Notes: generated by a model not told the origin, from the letters alone. Positions 1 to 8,133 are shown, numbered from the stretch's first letter. The stretch is DNA of 64,000 nt from Hymenobacter rigui (GCF_003944715.1 NZ_RWIT01000001.1:372001-436000); one strand, 5' to 3'. Translations and numbers: made by a program.

Positions 1-531
1 TCTTTTTACAGAAAGTCTATTTGTGAACTTATTTTTATTAATTTCATAAAAATCCGAGCCAGCTTTTTTGCATTTATACGCAAGTTCGTTGCTGTTAAGT
101 ATTCCAATTAAAAAGTCGCCAAATTCAAACTCTTTTGGCATTTCGCCGTGTATGGGAGGCATTATAAAATATTGAGATACTTTTACGGGTTGAATTAGAT
201 TTATTAAATCGTTAAGTGAATCAACCGGATTTTCTAATCTATTTGGGTGACTTGTGTATATGTATAATATAGTTGTTATTATTTTATTATTCGCTACATG
301 TTTTTTGTTGATTAACTCTTTTTCTATTTTTGTAAATAGTGAATCAATATTGTCTTTATAATTTGATGAATACCAAATACTGTATTTTGGAATGCGGTCT
401 AATTTGCCTGTGTTATGCTCTCCAATCCCTCCCTCAAATGCTATTAGTTCTTCCTGCTGCTCATTAGTGGACTTTGTAAATGACAGTGACTTTAATGGAT
501 CTTTGAAGTAGTCAATGTTAGGAATGCTCAT
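1..531 (-). CDS. Hypothetical protein, N-terminal part (continues beyond the left edge)
   Basis: An unbroken frame runs leftward from an ATG at 531 to position 1, giving the first 177 residues; the C-terminus lies outside the window. The protein begins MSIPNIDYFKDPLKSL and is rich in Lys, Asn and Ile, with no signal peptide or membrane segment. I recognise no family. A stretch near its visible end (LAYKCKKAGSDFY) looks like a possible conserved motif but I cannot name it. The DNA is strikingly AT-rich (15 G/C in the first 60 bases; AAA, AAT, ATA and TTA codons), unlike every gene from mfd onward, which suggests horizontal acquisition. A TATGTTTG box at 579-586 on the same strand could be its -7 element. 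Confidence 0.75.
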   Translation of the reverse strand, partial: MSIPNIDYFKDPLKSLSFTKSTNEQQEELIAFEGGIGEHNTGKLDRIPKYSIWYSSNYKDNIDSLFTKIEKELINKKHVANNKIITTILYIYTSHPNRLENPVDSLNDLINLIQPVKVSQYFIMPPIHGEMPKEFEFGDFLIGILNSNELAYKCKKAGSDFYEINKNKFTNRLSVKR

Positions 532-578
532 TACGTGCGCAGATTGTGTTTAGAAATGATTTTTAGCAGAGATGTTCT

Positions 579-586
579 CAAACATA
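579..586 (-). promoter_or_regulatory. Putative -7 box of the AT-rich left-edge gene
   Basis: Read on the minus strand this is TATGTTTG, matching the Bacteroidota -7 consensus TAnnTTTG. It lies 48 nt upstream of the ATG at 531. No clear TTTG -33 element sits at the usual distance. Confidence 0.4.
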
Positions 587-603
587 ACATTGATAAATTT
601 ACA

Positions 604-619
604 AGCTATACGTATAGCT
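604..619. repeat. 16-bp perfect palindrome at the mfd 3' end
   Basis: AGCTATACGTATAGCT reads the same on both strands. It lies 5 bases beyond the mfd stop codon, where GC-rich sequence gives way to AT-rich sequence. It could be a weak mfd terminator, an operator for the next gene, or a junction mark; the sequence does not decide. Confidence 0.6.
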
Positions 620-623
620 GTAT

Positions 624-3600
624 TTATATAATCCCCACCGTTTCCTCACTACCCAACTCGCTCAAAATACGCTTGGCGGCCTGGACGTTCTTCACGTCTT
701 CGATGCTGAGGATGAGCTGTTCCTTGCGCTCCTTCATGGAGGCGGAGCGCGGGTGGGTCTGCACGTAGCTGAGGATGTTGCCGAAGGTGGCGCCCTGGAA
801 GTAGGGCTCGTTGTTGGTGGCCGGGATGAAGCCTTTGAGCAGGTTCTTCTTGAGCGTGAGCTTCTCGAACCCGGTCTGGCAGGCCAGCCAGCGCAGGCGC
901 ACGATGTCGGCGAGCTGCTCCACCTCCGCGGGCAGCGGCCCGAAGCGGTCCACGATGCCAGTGAGCAGCTTGCGTAGCTCCTCGGCGTTTTTGGCCCGAT
1001 CGAGCTTGCTGTAGAGCTGCAGGCGCTCCGACACGCTGCTCACGTAGCGGTCCGGAATGAGCACTTGCAAGTCGGTTTCGATGTTGCACTCCTTGGGGCG
1101 GCCGGTGCCGGCGGCCTGCTGCAGGCGCTGGGTGGGGTCGCCGAGGAACAGGTCGCGGAACTCGGTTTCCTTTAGCTCCTGCACCGCTTCGTCGAGAATC
1201 TGGTGGTAGGTTTCGAAGCCCAGGTCGTTGATGAAGCCCGACTGCTCGCCGCCCAGCAGGTTGCCCGCCCCCCGGATGTCCAGGTCGCGCATGGCCACGT
1301 TGAAGCCCGCGCCCAGGTCCGAGAATTCCTCCAGGGTGCTCAGGCGCTTGCGGGCGTCGGAGGGCAGGCCGGCCACCGGAGGCGTGAGCAGGTAGCAGTA
1401 GGCCTTTTTGTTGGAGCGGCCCACGCGGCCCCGCATCTGGTGCAGGTCACTGAGGCCGTGCATGTGGGCGCGGTTGATGAGGATGGTGTTGGCGTTGGCA
1501 ATGTCGAGGCCCGACTCGATGAGGGTGGTGGCCACCAGCACGTCGTAGTCGCCGTCCACGAACTTCATCATGCGCTTTTCCAGCAGGTCGCCGTCCATCT
1601 GGCCGTGCACGTAGGTCACGCGGGCATCGGGCACGAGGCGCAGAATCATGCTGGCCTGCTCCTCGATGTCCTTCACGCGGTTGTGCACGAAAAATACCTG
1701 CCCGCCCCGCTTCAGCTCCCGCGAAATCGTGTCGCGGATCAGCAGCTCATCAAACACGTGCAGCTCCGTTTGCACCGGCTGGCGGTTGGGCGGGGGCGTG
1801 GCAATCACGCTCAGGTCACGGGCGCCCATCAGTGAGAAGTGCAGGGTGCGCGGAATGGGCGTGGCCGACAGCGTGAGCGTGTCCACGTTCACCTTGATTT
1901 CCTTGAGCTTGTCCTTGGTTTTCACCCCGAACTTCTGCTCCTCGTCAATCACCAGCAGGCCCAGGTCCTTGAACTGCACGTCCTTGTTGGTGAGGCGGTG
2001 GGTGCCGATGAGGATGTCGGTTTTGCCGTCGGCCACCCGGCCCAGGGTTTCCTTGATTTGCTTGGTGGTCTTGAAGCGGTTGACGTACTCCACCGTCACG
2101 GGCAGGTTGCCGAGCCGCTCCCGAAAGGTTTTGTAGTGCTGCATGGCCAGGATGGTGGTGGGCACCAGCACGGCCACCTGCTTGCCATCGGCCACGGCCT
2201 TGAAGGCGGCCCGGATGGCCACTTCGGTCTTGCCGAAGCCCACGTCGCCGCACACGAGGCGGTCCATGGGGTGGGGCACCTCCATGTCGCGCTTCACGTC
2301 CTCGGTGGCCTTGGCCTGGTCGGGCGTGTCCTCGTAGATAAAGCTGGATTCCAGCTCGGCCTGCATAAAGGAGTCGTGGGCGAAGGCGTGGCCGGGCGCG
2401 GTTTTGCGCTTGGCGTACAGCCGGATGAGCTCGGCCGCAATGTCCTTCACCTTTTTCTTGACCGACTTCTTCTTATTCTCCCACTCCGGCGAGCCCAGCT
2501 TGCTCATGGTGGGCGGCGTGCCCTCGGCCCCGCTGTACTTGGCAATCTTATGCAGGGCATGGATGCTGACGGTCAGCACATCGTCGTCGCGGTACACTAG
2601 CCGGATGGCTTCCTGCAGCCGGTCGTTGATTTCCACTTGCGTAAGGCCGGCAAAGCGGGCAATGCCGTAGTCCTGGTGCACCACGTAGTCGCCGGGCACC
2701 AGGGTGCGCAGCTCCTTCAGCGTAAGGGCCTTTTTCTTGGAGAACTTGCGGGTTTCCTGGGCCCGGTAGAACCGCTCGAACAGCTGGTGGTCGGTGTAGA
2801 CCACCAAGCGCAGCGTTTCGTCGATGAACCCCTCGCGCAGCCCTAGCAGCAGGTGCTGAAACTGCACGTTGTTGTCCAGCTCGTCGAAGATGGTGCGCAG
2901 GCGGTCGGCCTGGCGCACCTGCTCGGCGGCAATAATGTTGGTGTAGCCCTTGGCCTGGTTGTCGTGCAGGTTCTTCACGATGCGGTTGAAGTCCTTGCCG
3001 AAGCTGGGCTGGGGCTTGGCGCTGAACTGGAACTCCTCCGCGCCGGTCTTGAAGTGGAACCGCTTGCCGAACTCCACTACCGCAAACCCTTCCAGCAGCT
3101 TGCGCAGCGTCTTGGCCGACTCAAACAACTCGGCCGGCTTGCTCACCACCTGGGTGCCGCCCGCCACGGCCAGCAGCTCCTGGAAGCCCGCCTCGGCCTT
3201 GTCGAAGTACTCGTCCACCACGTCCAGGGTCTGGCGCACGTCCTTGGCCCACACGGCGGTGTTCTTCGGAATGAACTCCAGAAAGGCCTCCCGCGTCTCC
3301 TGCAGCAGCTTGGTCTGCACGTTCGGGATGATGCTCACCTGCTGCCGCTTCTCCACCGACAGCTGGCTCTCGGGGTCAAACGTGCGAATCGTCTCCACCT
3401 CATCCCCGAACAGCTCGATGCGGTAGGGCAGTTCGTTGGCGTACGAGAAGATGTCCACGATGCCCCCGCGCACGGCAAACTGGCCGGCCTCGTACACAAA
3501 GTCGCTCCGCTCGAAGTCGTACTCCGCCAGCATGTCGCTCACGAAGTTTACGTCCAGCTTGTCACCCACCTTTACCAGAAAGGTGTTGGCGACGAGGCTT

Positions 3601-4151
3601 TTCTTGTTGATTACTTTCTCAAACAGGGCCTCGGGGTACGTGACGATGAGCACGCCAGCCGTTTCCTTGGCGCTAGCCTTGCCGCGCTTCTTGCCCTGGC
3701 CGTCGGTTTCTGCCGCGTCGGCCGCGTCGTCGGCGGCCTGTTCGGCGGTGGTTTTGGGGCCGCGGTGCGAGTTGAGCTTGTTCAGCACCTCGGCCCGCAT
3801 CAGCACGTTGGCGTTTTCCGTCTCGTCGAAGCTGTAGGGGCGCTTGTAGGAGGTCGGGAACAGGAGCGGCTCCTCGTCGGGGAGCAGGTGCTGCAGGTCG
3901 GCCAGGAAGTAGGCGGCCTCGTCCCGGTCATGCAGAATGAACAGGTGGTGCTGGTCGGGGAATTCCTGGTGCAGAGCCGCCGCCAGCACGGCATCCTGAG
4001 AGCCCACCAGGCCCTTCAGGTGCAGGCGCACGGGCGCTTCGGCCTTGTCGGCGGGCCGCAGGGAGTGGCGGGTGGCCGGGTTCAGGCGCGCGCCCACGGT
4101 CATGCCAGTGGGGTCGAGGGCGTAGAGCTTGAGTAAATCAGAAACCTTCAA
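624..4151 (-). CDS. mfd: Transcription-repair coupling factor Mfd
   Basis: Mfd is a DNA translocase that removes RNA polymerase stalled at lesions and recruits UvrA. The 1175-residue protein has the full layout: UvrB-like N-terminal domains, an RNA-polymerase-interacting (CarD-like) domain from about residue 484 (VPGDYVVHQDYGIARF), a RecG-like helicase core with Walker A GDVGFGKT near 634-642 and a DEEQ box near 734, and a C-terminal TRCF domain. Residues about 130-166 carry a charged Ala/Lys/Glu insertion in the UvrB-like part, which makes the protein slightly longer than usual. The start codon lies 24 nt below a TACCTTTG -7 box at 4176-4183. It stands alone; the next gene on this strand is AT-rich and foreign-looking. 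Confidence 0.97.
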   Translation of the reverse strand: MKVSDLLKLYALDPTGMTVGARLNPATRHSLRPADKAEAPVRLHLKGLVGSQDAVLAAALHQEFPDQHHLFILHDRDEAAYFLADLQHLLPDEEPLLFPTSYKRPYSFDETENANVLMRAEVLNKLNSHRGPKTTAEQAADDAADAAETDGQGKKRGKASAKETAGVLIVTYPEALFEKVINKKSLVANTFLVKVGDKLDVNFVSDMLAEYDFERSDFVYEAGQFAVRGGIVDIFSYANELPYRIELFGDEVETIRTFDPESQLSVEKRQQVSIIPNVQTKLLQETREAFLEFIPKNTAVWAKDVRQTLDVVDEYFDKAEAGFQELLAVAGGTQVVSKPAELFESAKTLRKLLEGFAVVEFGKRFHFKTGAEEFQFSAKPQPSFGKDFNRIVKNLHDNQAKGYTNIIAAEQVRQADRLRTIFDELDNNVQFQHLLLGLREGFIDETLRLVVYTDHQLFERFYRAQETRKFSKKKALTLKELRTLVPGDYVVHQDYGIARFAGLTQVEINDRLQEAIRLVYRDDDVLTVSIHALHKIAKYSGAEGTPPTMSKLGSPEWENKKKSVKKKVKDIAAELIRLYAKRKTAPGHAFAHDSFMQAELESSFIYEDTPDQAKATEDVKRDMEVPHPMDRLVCGDVGFGKTEVAIRAAFKAVADGKQVAVLVPTTILAMQHYKTFRERLGNLPVTVEYVNRFKTTKQIKETLGRVADGKTDILIGTHRLTNKDVQFKDLGLLVIDEEQKFGVKTKDKLKEIKVNVDTLTLSATPIPRTLHFSLMGARDLSVIATPPPNRQPVQTELHVFDELLIRDTISRELKRGGQVFFVHNRVKDIEEQASMILRLVPDARVTYVHGQMDGDLLEKRMMKFVDGDYDVLVATTLIESGLDIANANTILINRAHMHGLSDLHQMRGRVGRSNKKAYCYLLTPPVAGLPSDARKRLSTLEEFSDLGAGFNVAMRDLDIRGAGNLLGGEQSGFINDLGFETYHQILDEAVQELKETEFRDLFLGDPTQRLQQAAGTGRPKECNIETDLQVLIPDRYVSSVSERLQLYSKLDRAKNAEELRKLLTGIVDRFGPLPAEVEQLADIVRLRWLACQTGFEKLTLKKNLLKGFIPATNNEPYFQGATFGNILSYVQTHPRSASMKERKEQLILSIEDVKNVQAAKRILSELGSEETVGII

Positions 4152-4175
4152 AACGAGTATCGGCTAGGGAGGAGG

Positions 4176-4183
4176 CAAAGGTA
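4176..4183 (-). promoter_or_regulatory. Putative -7 box of mfd
   Basis: TACCTTTG on the minus strand, a full match to TAnnTTTG, 24 nt upstream of the mfd ATG. The -33 position does not show a clear TTTG. Confidence 0.5.
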
Positions 4184-4224
4184 GAAGCCCGGCCGAATGA
4201 AAATCCGGTCGGGCAGAAGTAGTC

Positions 4225-4304
4225 GTCATTCCGGGCAAAGAGAGGAATGCGGGTGAAGACGTTCCACGATTTTACCCCGGATTTCCCGCTTCGCTCGGCA
4301 TGAC
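4225..4304. repeat. REP-like imperfect inverted repeat (GTCAT...ATGAC ends)
   Basis: The left end GTCATTCCGGGCAAAGAG and the reverse complement of the right end (GTCATGCCGAGCGAAGCG) are alike, so the 80-base unit is an imperfect inverted repeat. It fills most of the gap between mfd and the next plus-strand gene. It resembles the GTCATTCCGAGC-type dispersed intergenic repeats familiar from Bacteroidota genomes. A shorter element with the same type of ends is at 55677-55728. Confidence 0.6.
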
Positions 4305-4442
4305 AGTTGGTGCGGAGACAACCGCGCTTCTCAATACCACCGCCGCGCCCCGAAAGTTTCCGAACTATTCCGACCGATTGGTTGTACCTTCCCAACCCCC
4401 ACCCGCGCTAGTCTTTGTCTTTCCCGGCCTTTTGCCTACCTC

Positions 4443-4655
4443 ATGACTACCCCCGCGACCAACCAGCCCGCCGACGAGTGGGATTCTATCCTCAACCACC
4501 TGCGCCAGATCCGCGAGCAGGTACAGCAAAACGGCCCCTTGCCCGAGCAGGAAAGGGCCTCGGTGGAAGACGCCTTCCGCCAGGGGCTGGCCCATCTTGA
4601 AAGTGAAGTGCAGGGCATCCGCACTACGCTCAAAGGCAGTTCCGGCAAGTGGTAG
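4443..4655 (+). CDS. Small hypothetical protein (70 aa)
   Basis: The 70-residue protein starts MTTPATNQPADEWDSIL and is acidic, Gln/Glu-rich and predicted helical, without a signal peptide or membrane segment. It matches no family I know. The frame is intact and begins with ATG; codon use is like that of the neighbouring GC-rich genes. An opposite-strand frame covers the same bases but looks like a shadow. It lies 83 bases before a separate membrane hydrolase gene that has its own -7 box, so the two need not be co-transcribed. Confidence 0.55.
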   Translation: MTTPATNQPADEWDSILNHLRQIREQVQQNGPLPEQERASVEDAFRQGLAHLESEVQGIRTTLKGSSGKW

Positions 4656-4699
4656 CGGCACCGGGCCGGTAAATTCGGTCAGGGGCGTGGCTGGCGTGG

Positions 4700-4707
4700 T
4701 ATCTTTG
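4700..4707 (+). promoter_or_regulatory. Putative -7 box of the YdjM-type hydrolase gene
   Basis: TATCTTTG, a full match to TAnnTTTG, ends 31 nt before the GTG start at 4739, which supports that start. Confidence 0.45.
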
Positions 4708-4738
4708 CTACCCGTTTTATTTCGTATCCCGATTCTCC

Positions 4739-5479
4739 GTGCGCGGCTCTTCTCATTTGGCCATTGGCCTGATTACCGGTGTGGCCGTGGCGGCACTGGT
4801 GCCGGGCATTCCGTTTTCGCCCGCTGGCATTGCCTTGGCTGGCTTCTCCTCTCTGGCACCCGACCTCGACCACCCCGGCTCCCGCCTGAGCAAGCGCCTA
4901 GGCTTTGCGCAGAACTACGTGCGCTGGGCCTTTGTAGTAGTGGCGGCGGCACTGGCTTTGTACACGCACTTCCAACTGCCCCTGGGCCCCGATAGGCGCA
5001 TGGGTTTCACGGCGGCGCTGGCATTCGGCCTCATCGGGGCGGCCATGCAAGGCGACTCCACCCGCAAGCTGGCGCTGCTGTTTACGGGCCTGTGTACGGT
5101 AGTGGCGGGGCTGTACACCGGGTTTGTATGGCTGAGCATGCTCGGCTGCTTTGTGGCGGTGGCCCCGTTTACCAGCCACCGCTCCTGGACGCACACTATC
5201 TGGGCCGCCGGCCTCTGGACCTACATCGGGCACTTGGCCAACCAAAGCCTGGGCTGGCATGGCGTAGCCTTGTTTGCCGGCGGTGGTTACCTTTCGCACC
5301 TGCTGGCTGATACGCTCACCAAAGCCGGCGTGAAGTGGTTTCGCCCCCTGTCCGATGTGTGCTTGAAGATTCCGCTGATCCGGACGGGCTCCAAAAGTGG
5401 TAATTTGCTGGAAGTGGCTATCTGCGTGGGCTACGCGCTGCTGGTGGCAGGCGCGCTGATCGGCAGAATAAACTTTTAG
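4739..5479 (+). CDS. YdjM/DUF457-type membrane-bound metal-dependent hydrolase
   Basis: The 246-residue membrane protein belongs to the YdjM (LexA-regulated inner-membrane hydrolase) family. Visible marks are the N-terminal HLAIGL segment, the motif SLAPDLDHPGSRLS near residues 37-50, HRSWTHT near 148-154 and GYLSHLLADTLT near 182-193. These His and Asp residues are the presumed metal ligands. Several hydrophobic helices lie between them. The substrate is unknown for the family. Translation appears to begin with GTG at 4739, just downstream of a TATCTTTG box. It seems monocistronic, as an AT-rich non-coding stretch follows. Confidence 0.85.
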   Translation: MRGSSHLAIGLITGVAVAALVPGIPFSPAGIALAGFSSLAPDLDHPGSRLSKRLGFAQNYVRWAFVVVAAALALYTHFQLPLGPDRRMGFTAALAFGLIGAAMQGDSTRKLALLFTGLCTVVAGLYTGFVWLSMLGCFVAVAPFTSHRSWTHTIWAAGLWTYIGHLANQSLGWHGVALFAGGGYLSHLLADTLTKAGVKWFRPLSDVCLKIPLIRTGSKSGNLLEVAICVGYALLVAGALIGRINF

Positions 5480-5800
5480 ATTGATTCTAAAAAAGTAGGC
5501 GGCCTGTATATTTGCCATGCAATCTTCGGCCTGGGAAAGTGTCTGTTGGTCTGTAGTTGTAAGGGCTTGGCCCGATAAAACATTTAGTCGGCCGAATATC
5601 CGGTCTGAATGAACAGTTTCCTGATACTTTTGATAAGACAAATCACCATAGGAGCTTCTCAATTATTGGACTTAATAGAGAAGCTGAATAAGAAAAACAG
5701 CCACTAACGGGAAACTAGCAGGGGTTATTTTTTTATATTAATCCTATGCGATTTGTATTCTGTAAATTCGCTTAAAAGATATATAATATTTAATATTGTG
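5480..5800. other. AT-rich intergenic stretch without a convincing gene
   Basis: From here to 6110 base composition falls well below that of the surrounding genes. A TATATTTG box sits at 5507-5514, followed at once by a 31-codon frame (ATG at 5518, beginning MQSSAWESV) that I do not trust. I see no terminator hairpin with a T-run and no RNA family. Confidence 0.4.
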
Positions 5801-5971
5801 ATGGAAAACCAAAGCAGCCAGATAGGGAAAAAGACAGGCAGTGCGCTCATTTTGAGTGGCAAGCCAGTTGGCTTCATGCACTCCTCATCCAGACAATGGT
5901 TTTTGCGCGTTGAAGACCAGCTTTCGGTTAAGTTATTTACCCAAGCCTCACATGAACATGTGATAAATTAA
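5801..5971 (+). CDS. Possible small protein (56 aa) in an AT-rich gap
   Basis: The frame from ATG 5801 encodes MENQSSQIGKKTGSALIL and ends VNI-like as SHEHVIN. A longer reading from 5753 adds residues that look non-coding. The protein has no signal peptide or recognised motif. It lies between two well-supported genes in a 631-base AT-rich gap. It may be a genuine small gene, a remnant, or chance. Confidence 0.3.
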   Translation: MENQSSQIGKKTGSALILSGKPVGFMHSSSRQWFLRVEDQLSVKLFTQASHEHVIN

Positions 5972-6014
5972 TTGGTTCTATGGATTATAACAATACCGGA
6001 AGTTTGACAACTTG

Positions 6015-6022
6015 TATCTTTG
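6015..6022 (+). promoter_or_regulatory. Putative -7 box of the NYN-domain gene
   Basis: TATCTTTG, a full TAnnTTTG match, lies 88 nt upstream of the ATG at 6111, implying a leader of roughly 80 nt. No -33 TTTG is seen at the normal spacing. Confidence 0.4.
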
Positions 6023-6110
6023 AACGGCCCCAGCTACTTATTGGGCCACACCGAACCAACATACCTGCTCTTACTCACACACACCTTTTTGCGCTCAAAC
6101 CGTTTCTTGT

Positions 6111-7109
6111 ATGAACCAGATGAATAGCCCCCTGATCAGGATCGGCGTCTTCTACGACGGCAATTATTTCCTGAAAATCAGTGATTACTACTACTTCCAG
6201 CATGATCGTAAAGCCCGTATTAGCTTGGAAGGACTCCATGAATTTATCCGTCATCAGGTAGCCGAAGAAGAAGACGTAGACGTACGTCTGAGCCAGATTA
6301 TTGACGCTCACTTCTTCCGGGGCCGCCTGTCGGCTACCGAAGCCCGCGACAAAGACCGCCTGTTTCACGACCGGCTGCTCGACGATATTCTGATGAACAT
6401 GGGTATTCAAACCCATTACATGCCCCTGAAAACGCGTGATGGCCGTTTGCAGGAAAAAGGCATTGACGTATGGCTGTCGTTGGAAGCACTGGAACTGGCC
6501 ATCCACAAGAGCTTTGATGTGGTAGTGCTGATTGCCGGCGACTCCGACTATGCTCCCCTGATTAAGAAGCTGAACACCGTGGGCACCCGCGTCATGCTGC
6601 TGAACTGGGACTTCAAATACACCGACTTCAAGGGCGAAAACCGCGTTACCCGCGCTTCGCAGCAGCTGCTGGATCAGTCTACCTATCCGGTACAGATGCA
6701 CGACATCATTGATCAGGGCCTGAATAGCGGCGACGAGCTGATTGATGCCATGTTCGTGAATACGCCTGAGCCGGCTGCTTACCCCACCGTTAAACCGGTT
6801 CGGCCCACGGGTCCCACGGCCGCCGGTCCGGTAGGCACGGTGGGTATCAGCACCATCAAAAACCTGAAAAATGGTTTCGGTTTCGTGGTGATGCCGCCGA
6901 ATAACCTGTTCTTCAGCTATGCTGATATGGCCGAGGGCGACTTCAACGAATTGCGGGAAGGCGACTGGGTGGAATTCACTGTGGGCCGCAACCACCGTGA
7001 CGAAGACTGCGCCCGTAACGTGCGCAAAGTAGAAGCGCCTGAAATGGACGAAAATGATGAATACGACCAGCACGAGCACGAATCGGCTGACTCGCCCGAA
7101 CGACTGTAA
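6111..7109 (+). CDS. NYN (LabA-like) nuclease-fold protein with C-terminal cold-shock-like domain
   Basis: The 332-residue protein joins two domains. Residues about 8-185 form an NYN/LabA-type PIN-like domain, with the acidic residues expected for metal binding in GVFYDGNYF and IAGDSDYAPLI. Residues about 243-312 (TIKNLKNGFGFVVM, then DWVEFTVGRN) resemble a cold-shock or S1-like OB fold. The linker at about 220-240 is Pro/Thr/Gly-rich, and the tail is acidic (DENDEYDQHEHESAD). The likely job is RNA binding or cleavage in the cytoplasm; the substrate cannot be read from sequence. A second in-frame ATG four codons in is also possible. A strong hairpin follows the stop codon. Confidence 0.85.
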   Translation: MNQMNSPLIRIGVFYDGNYFLKISDYYYFQHDRKARISLEGLHEFIRHQVAEEEDVDVRLSQIIDAHFFRGRLSATEARDKDRLFHDRLLDDILMNMGIQTHYMPLKTRDGRLQEKGIDVWLSLEALELAIHKSFDVVVLIAGDSDYAPLIKKLNTVGTRVMLLNWDFKYTDFKGENRVTRASQQLLDQSTYPVQMHDIIDQGLNSGDELIDAMFVNTPEPAAYPTVKPVRPTGPTAAGPVGTVGISTIKNLKNGFGFVVMPPNNLFFSYADMAEGDFNELREGDWVEFTVGRNHRDEDCARNVRKVEAPEMDENDEYDQHEHESADSPERL

Positions 7110-7137
7110 CCTACGCAAACACCAGGTTCGGTAGTTG

Positions 7138-7183
7138 AAAAGCCGCCGGGAACCCGCTACTGCGGGCCGCCCGGCGGCTTTTA
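7138..7183. terminator. Bidirectional hairpin terminator
   Basis: Arms AAAAGCCGCCGGG and CCCGGCGGCTTTT flank a GC-rich centre. The T-run on each strand lets it serve both the NYN gene (plus) and the thioesterase gene (minus, stop at 7269). Confidence 0.7.
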
Positions 7184-7268
7184 CGGTTTTGAACGCCCTT
7201 ATGGACAGGCTGTTCAGGCAGGCTACATGGCTCGCGCCAGCAGCAGGACTGTACAGGTACGCGGCGGC

Positions 7269-7745
7269 TCAGTTGCTCTCCGCACTTGGAAACAGCAGGT
7301 CGTGGAAGTCGCGCTTGGTGGCGGGGTAACGGTTGAAGGTACCCATGCCCCGCGCCACCACCAGGTCGTTGCGGGTAGGGCAGGTGATAACGGCGCTGCT
7401 TACTATCAGGGTTTTACCGCTGTGCTCCACCACGCCGTGGGCCACCAGGTGGTCGTGCAGGTGCACGGGGTGCAGGTAGTTGACCTTGAACTCAACCGTT
7501 GACACCAGCTCTCCGGCCGTAAAGGCCAATGACAGCGCCGCCGCACCCAGCGAGGAGTCCATGAGGCCGGCCAGTACACCGCCGTGGCAGGTGCCGGGGG
7601 AGGACAGATGCTCGTCGCGGACAGTCATGGTATAGCGCACGTCGCCGGGTTGGCTGACGAGCAGCTCCATGCCGTTGGCCTGACCGTAGTGGTTAATGGT
7701 GTTATAGATTGCCACCAGGGTGGCTACATCGGGTATTTGTTCCAT
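7269..7745 (-). CDS. PaaI-family hotdog thioesterase
   Basis: A 158-residue single-domain hotdog protein. The PaaI signature is visible as TCHGGVLAGLMDSSLGAAA near residues 51-69, followed by VSTVEFKVNYLHPV in the central strand. Family members hydrolyse acyl-CoA thioesters in the cytosol; the natural acyl group is unknown here. There is no operon partner on this strand. The upstream gap of 66 bases to the divergent DUF962 gene holds a 16-bp palindrome that may govern both. Confidence 0.88.
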   Translation of the reverse strand: MEQIPDVATLVAIYNTINHYGQANGMELLVSQPGDVRYTMTVRDEHLSSPGTCHGGVLAGLMDSSLGAAALSLAFTAGELVSTVEFKVNYLHPVHLHDHLVAHGVVEHSGKTLIVSSAVITCPTRNDLVVARGMGTFNRYPATKRDFHDLLFPSAESN

Positions 7746-7775
7746 GCGGGTGGGAGGGGACTATTGAAAGGCCGG

Positions 7776-7791
7776 GAAAGTAGCTACTTTC
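7776..7791. repeat. 16-bp palindrome between divergent genes
   Basis: GAAAGTAGCTACTTTC is a perfect palindrome about midway between the thioesterase ATG (7745) and the DUF962 ATG (7812). On both strands it contains TACTTTC, resembling a relaxed -7 box, so it may be overlapping divergent promoters or an operator. Confidence 0.45.
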
Positions 7792-7811
7792 AGGAAAACC
7801 TACCGTACTGT

Positions 7812-8123
7812 ATGGCGGCTTCTCCCTCTTTCGCTGAGTTTTACCCGCGTTACCTGCGTGAGCATAGCCGTCGGGGTACACGTATTCTGCACTTCATTGG
7901 TACCACCCTGTTTCTGGTGCTGTTGGCACTGGCCGTGGTGAAGCAGCAACCGTGGCTGCTGGCGGCTGGCGTGGTGGCGGCATATGGCTTTGCCTGGATA
8001 GGACACTTCTTTATGGAACACAACCGCCCGGCCACGTTTCAGCATCCGATCCTGTCGCTGCTGGGTGATTTTCGGCTGTACTGGGACCTTTTGCGGGGTC
8101 GGGAGAAGTTTGGCAGCCAATAA
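7812..8123 (+). CDS. DUF962 (Mpo1-like) membrane protein
   Basis: The 103-residue protein begins MAASPSFAEFYPRYL and contains the DUF962/Mpo1 signature: LREHSRRGTRILHFIGT near residues 14-30, two hydrophobic helices, and WIGHFFMEHNRPATFQHP near 61-78. The conserved His residues match the iron ligands of yeast Mpo1, a fatty-acid alpha-dioxygenase, though bacterial members are mostly uncharacterised. The frame is open further upstream, but the start at 7812 gives the normal family N-terminus. It converges on the GNAT gene with 10 bases between stop codons. Confidence 0.85.
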   Translation: MAASPSFAEFYPRYLREHSRRGTRILHFIGTTLFLVLLALAVVKQQPWLLAAGVVAAYGFAWIGHFFMEHNRPATFQHPILSLLGDFRLYWDLLRGREKFGSQ

Positions 8124-8133
8124 GCCGGCTGCT

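Noticed and set aside
4138..4395. 85-codon frame upstream of mfd
   Set aside because: It reads through the repeat at 4225-4304, giving the CHAERS-like peptide typical of such elements, and overlaps mfd.
5518..5613. 31-codon frame after the TATATTTG box
   Set aside because: Too short, Trp-rich and without conserved features; kept only as an observation about the gap.
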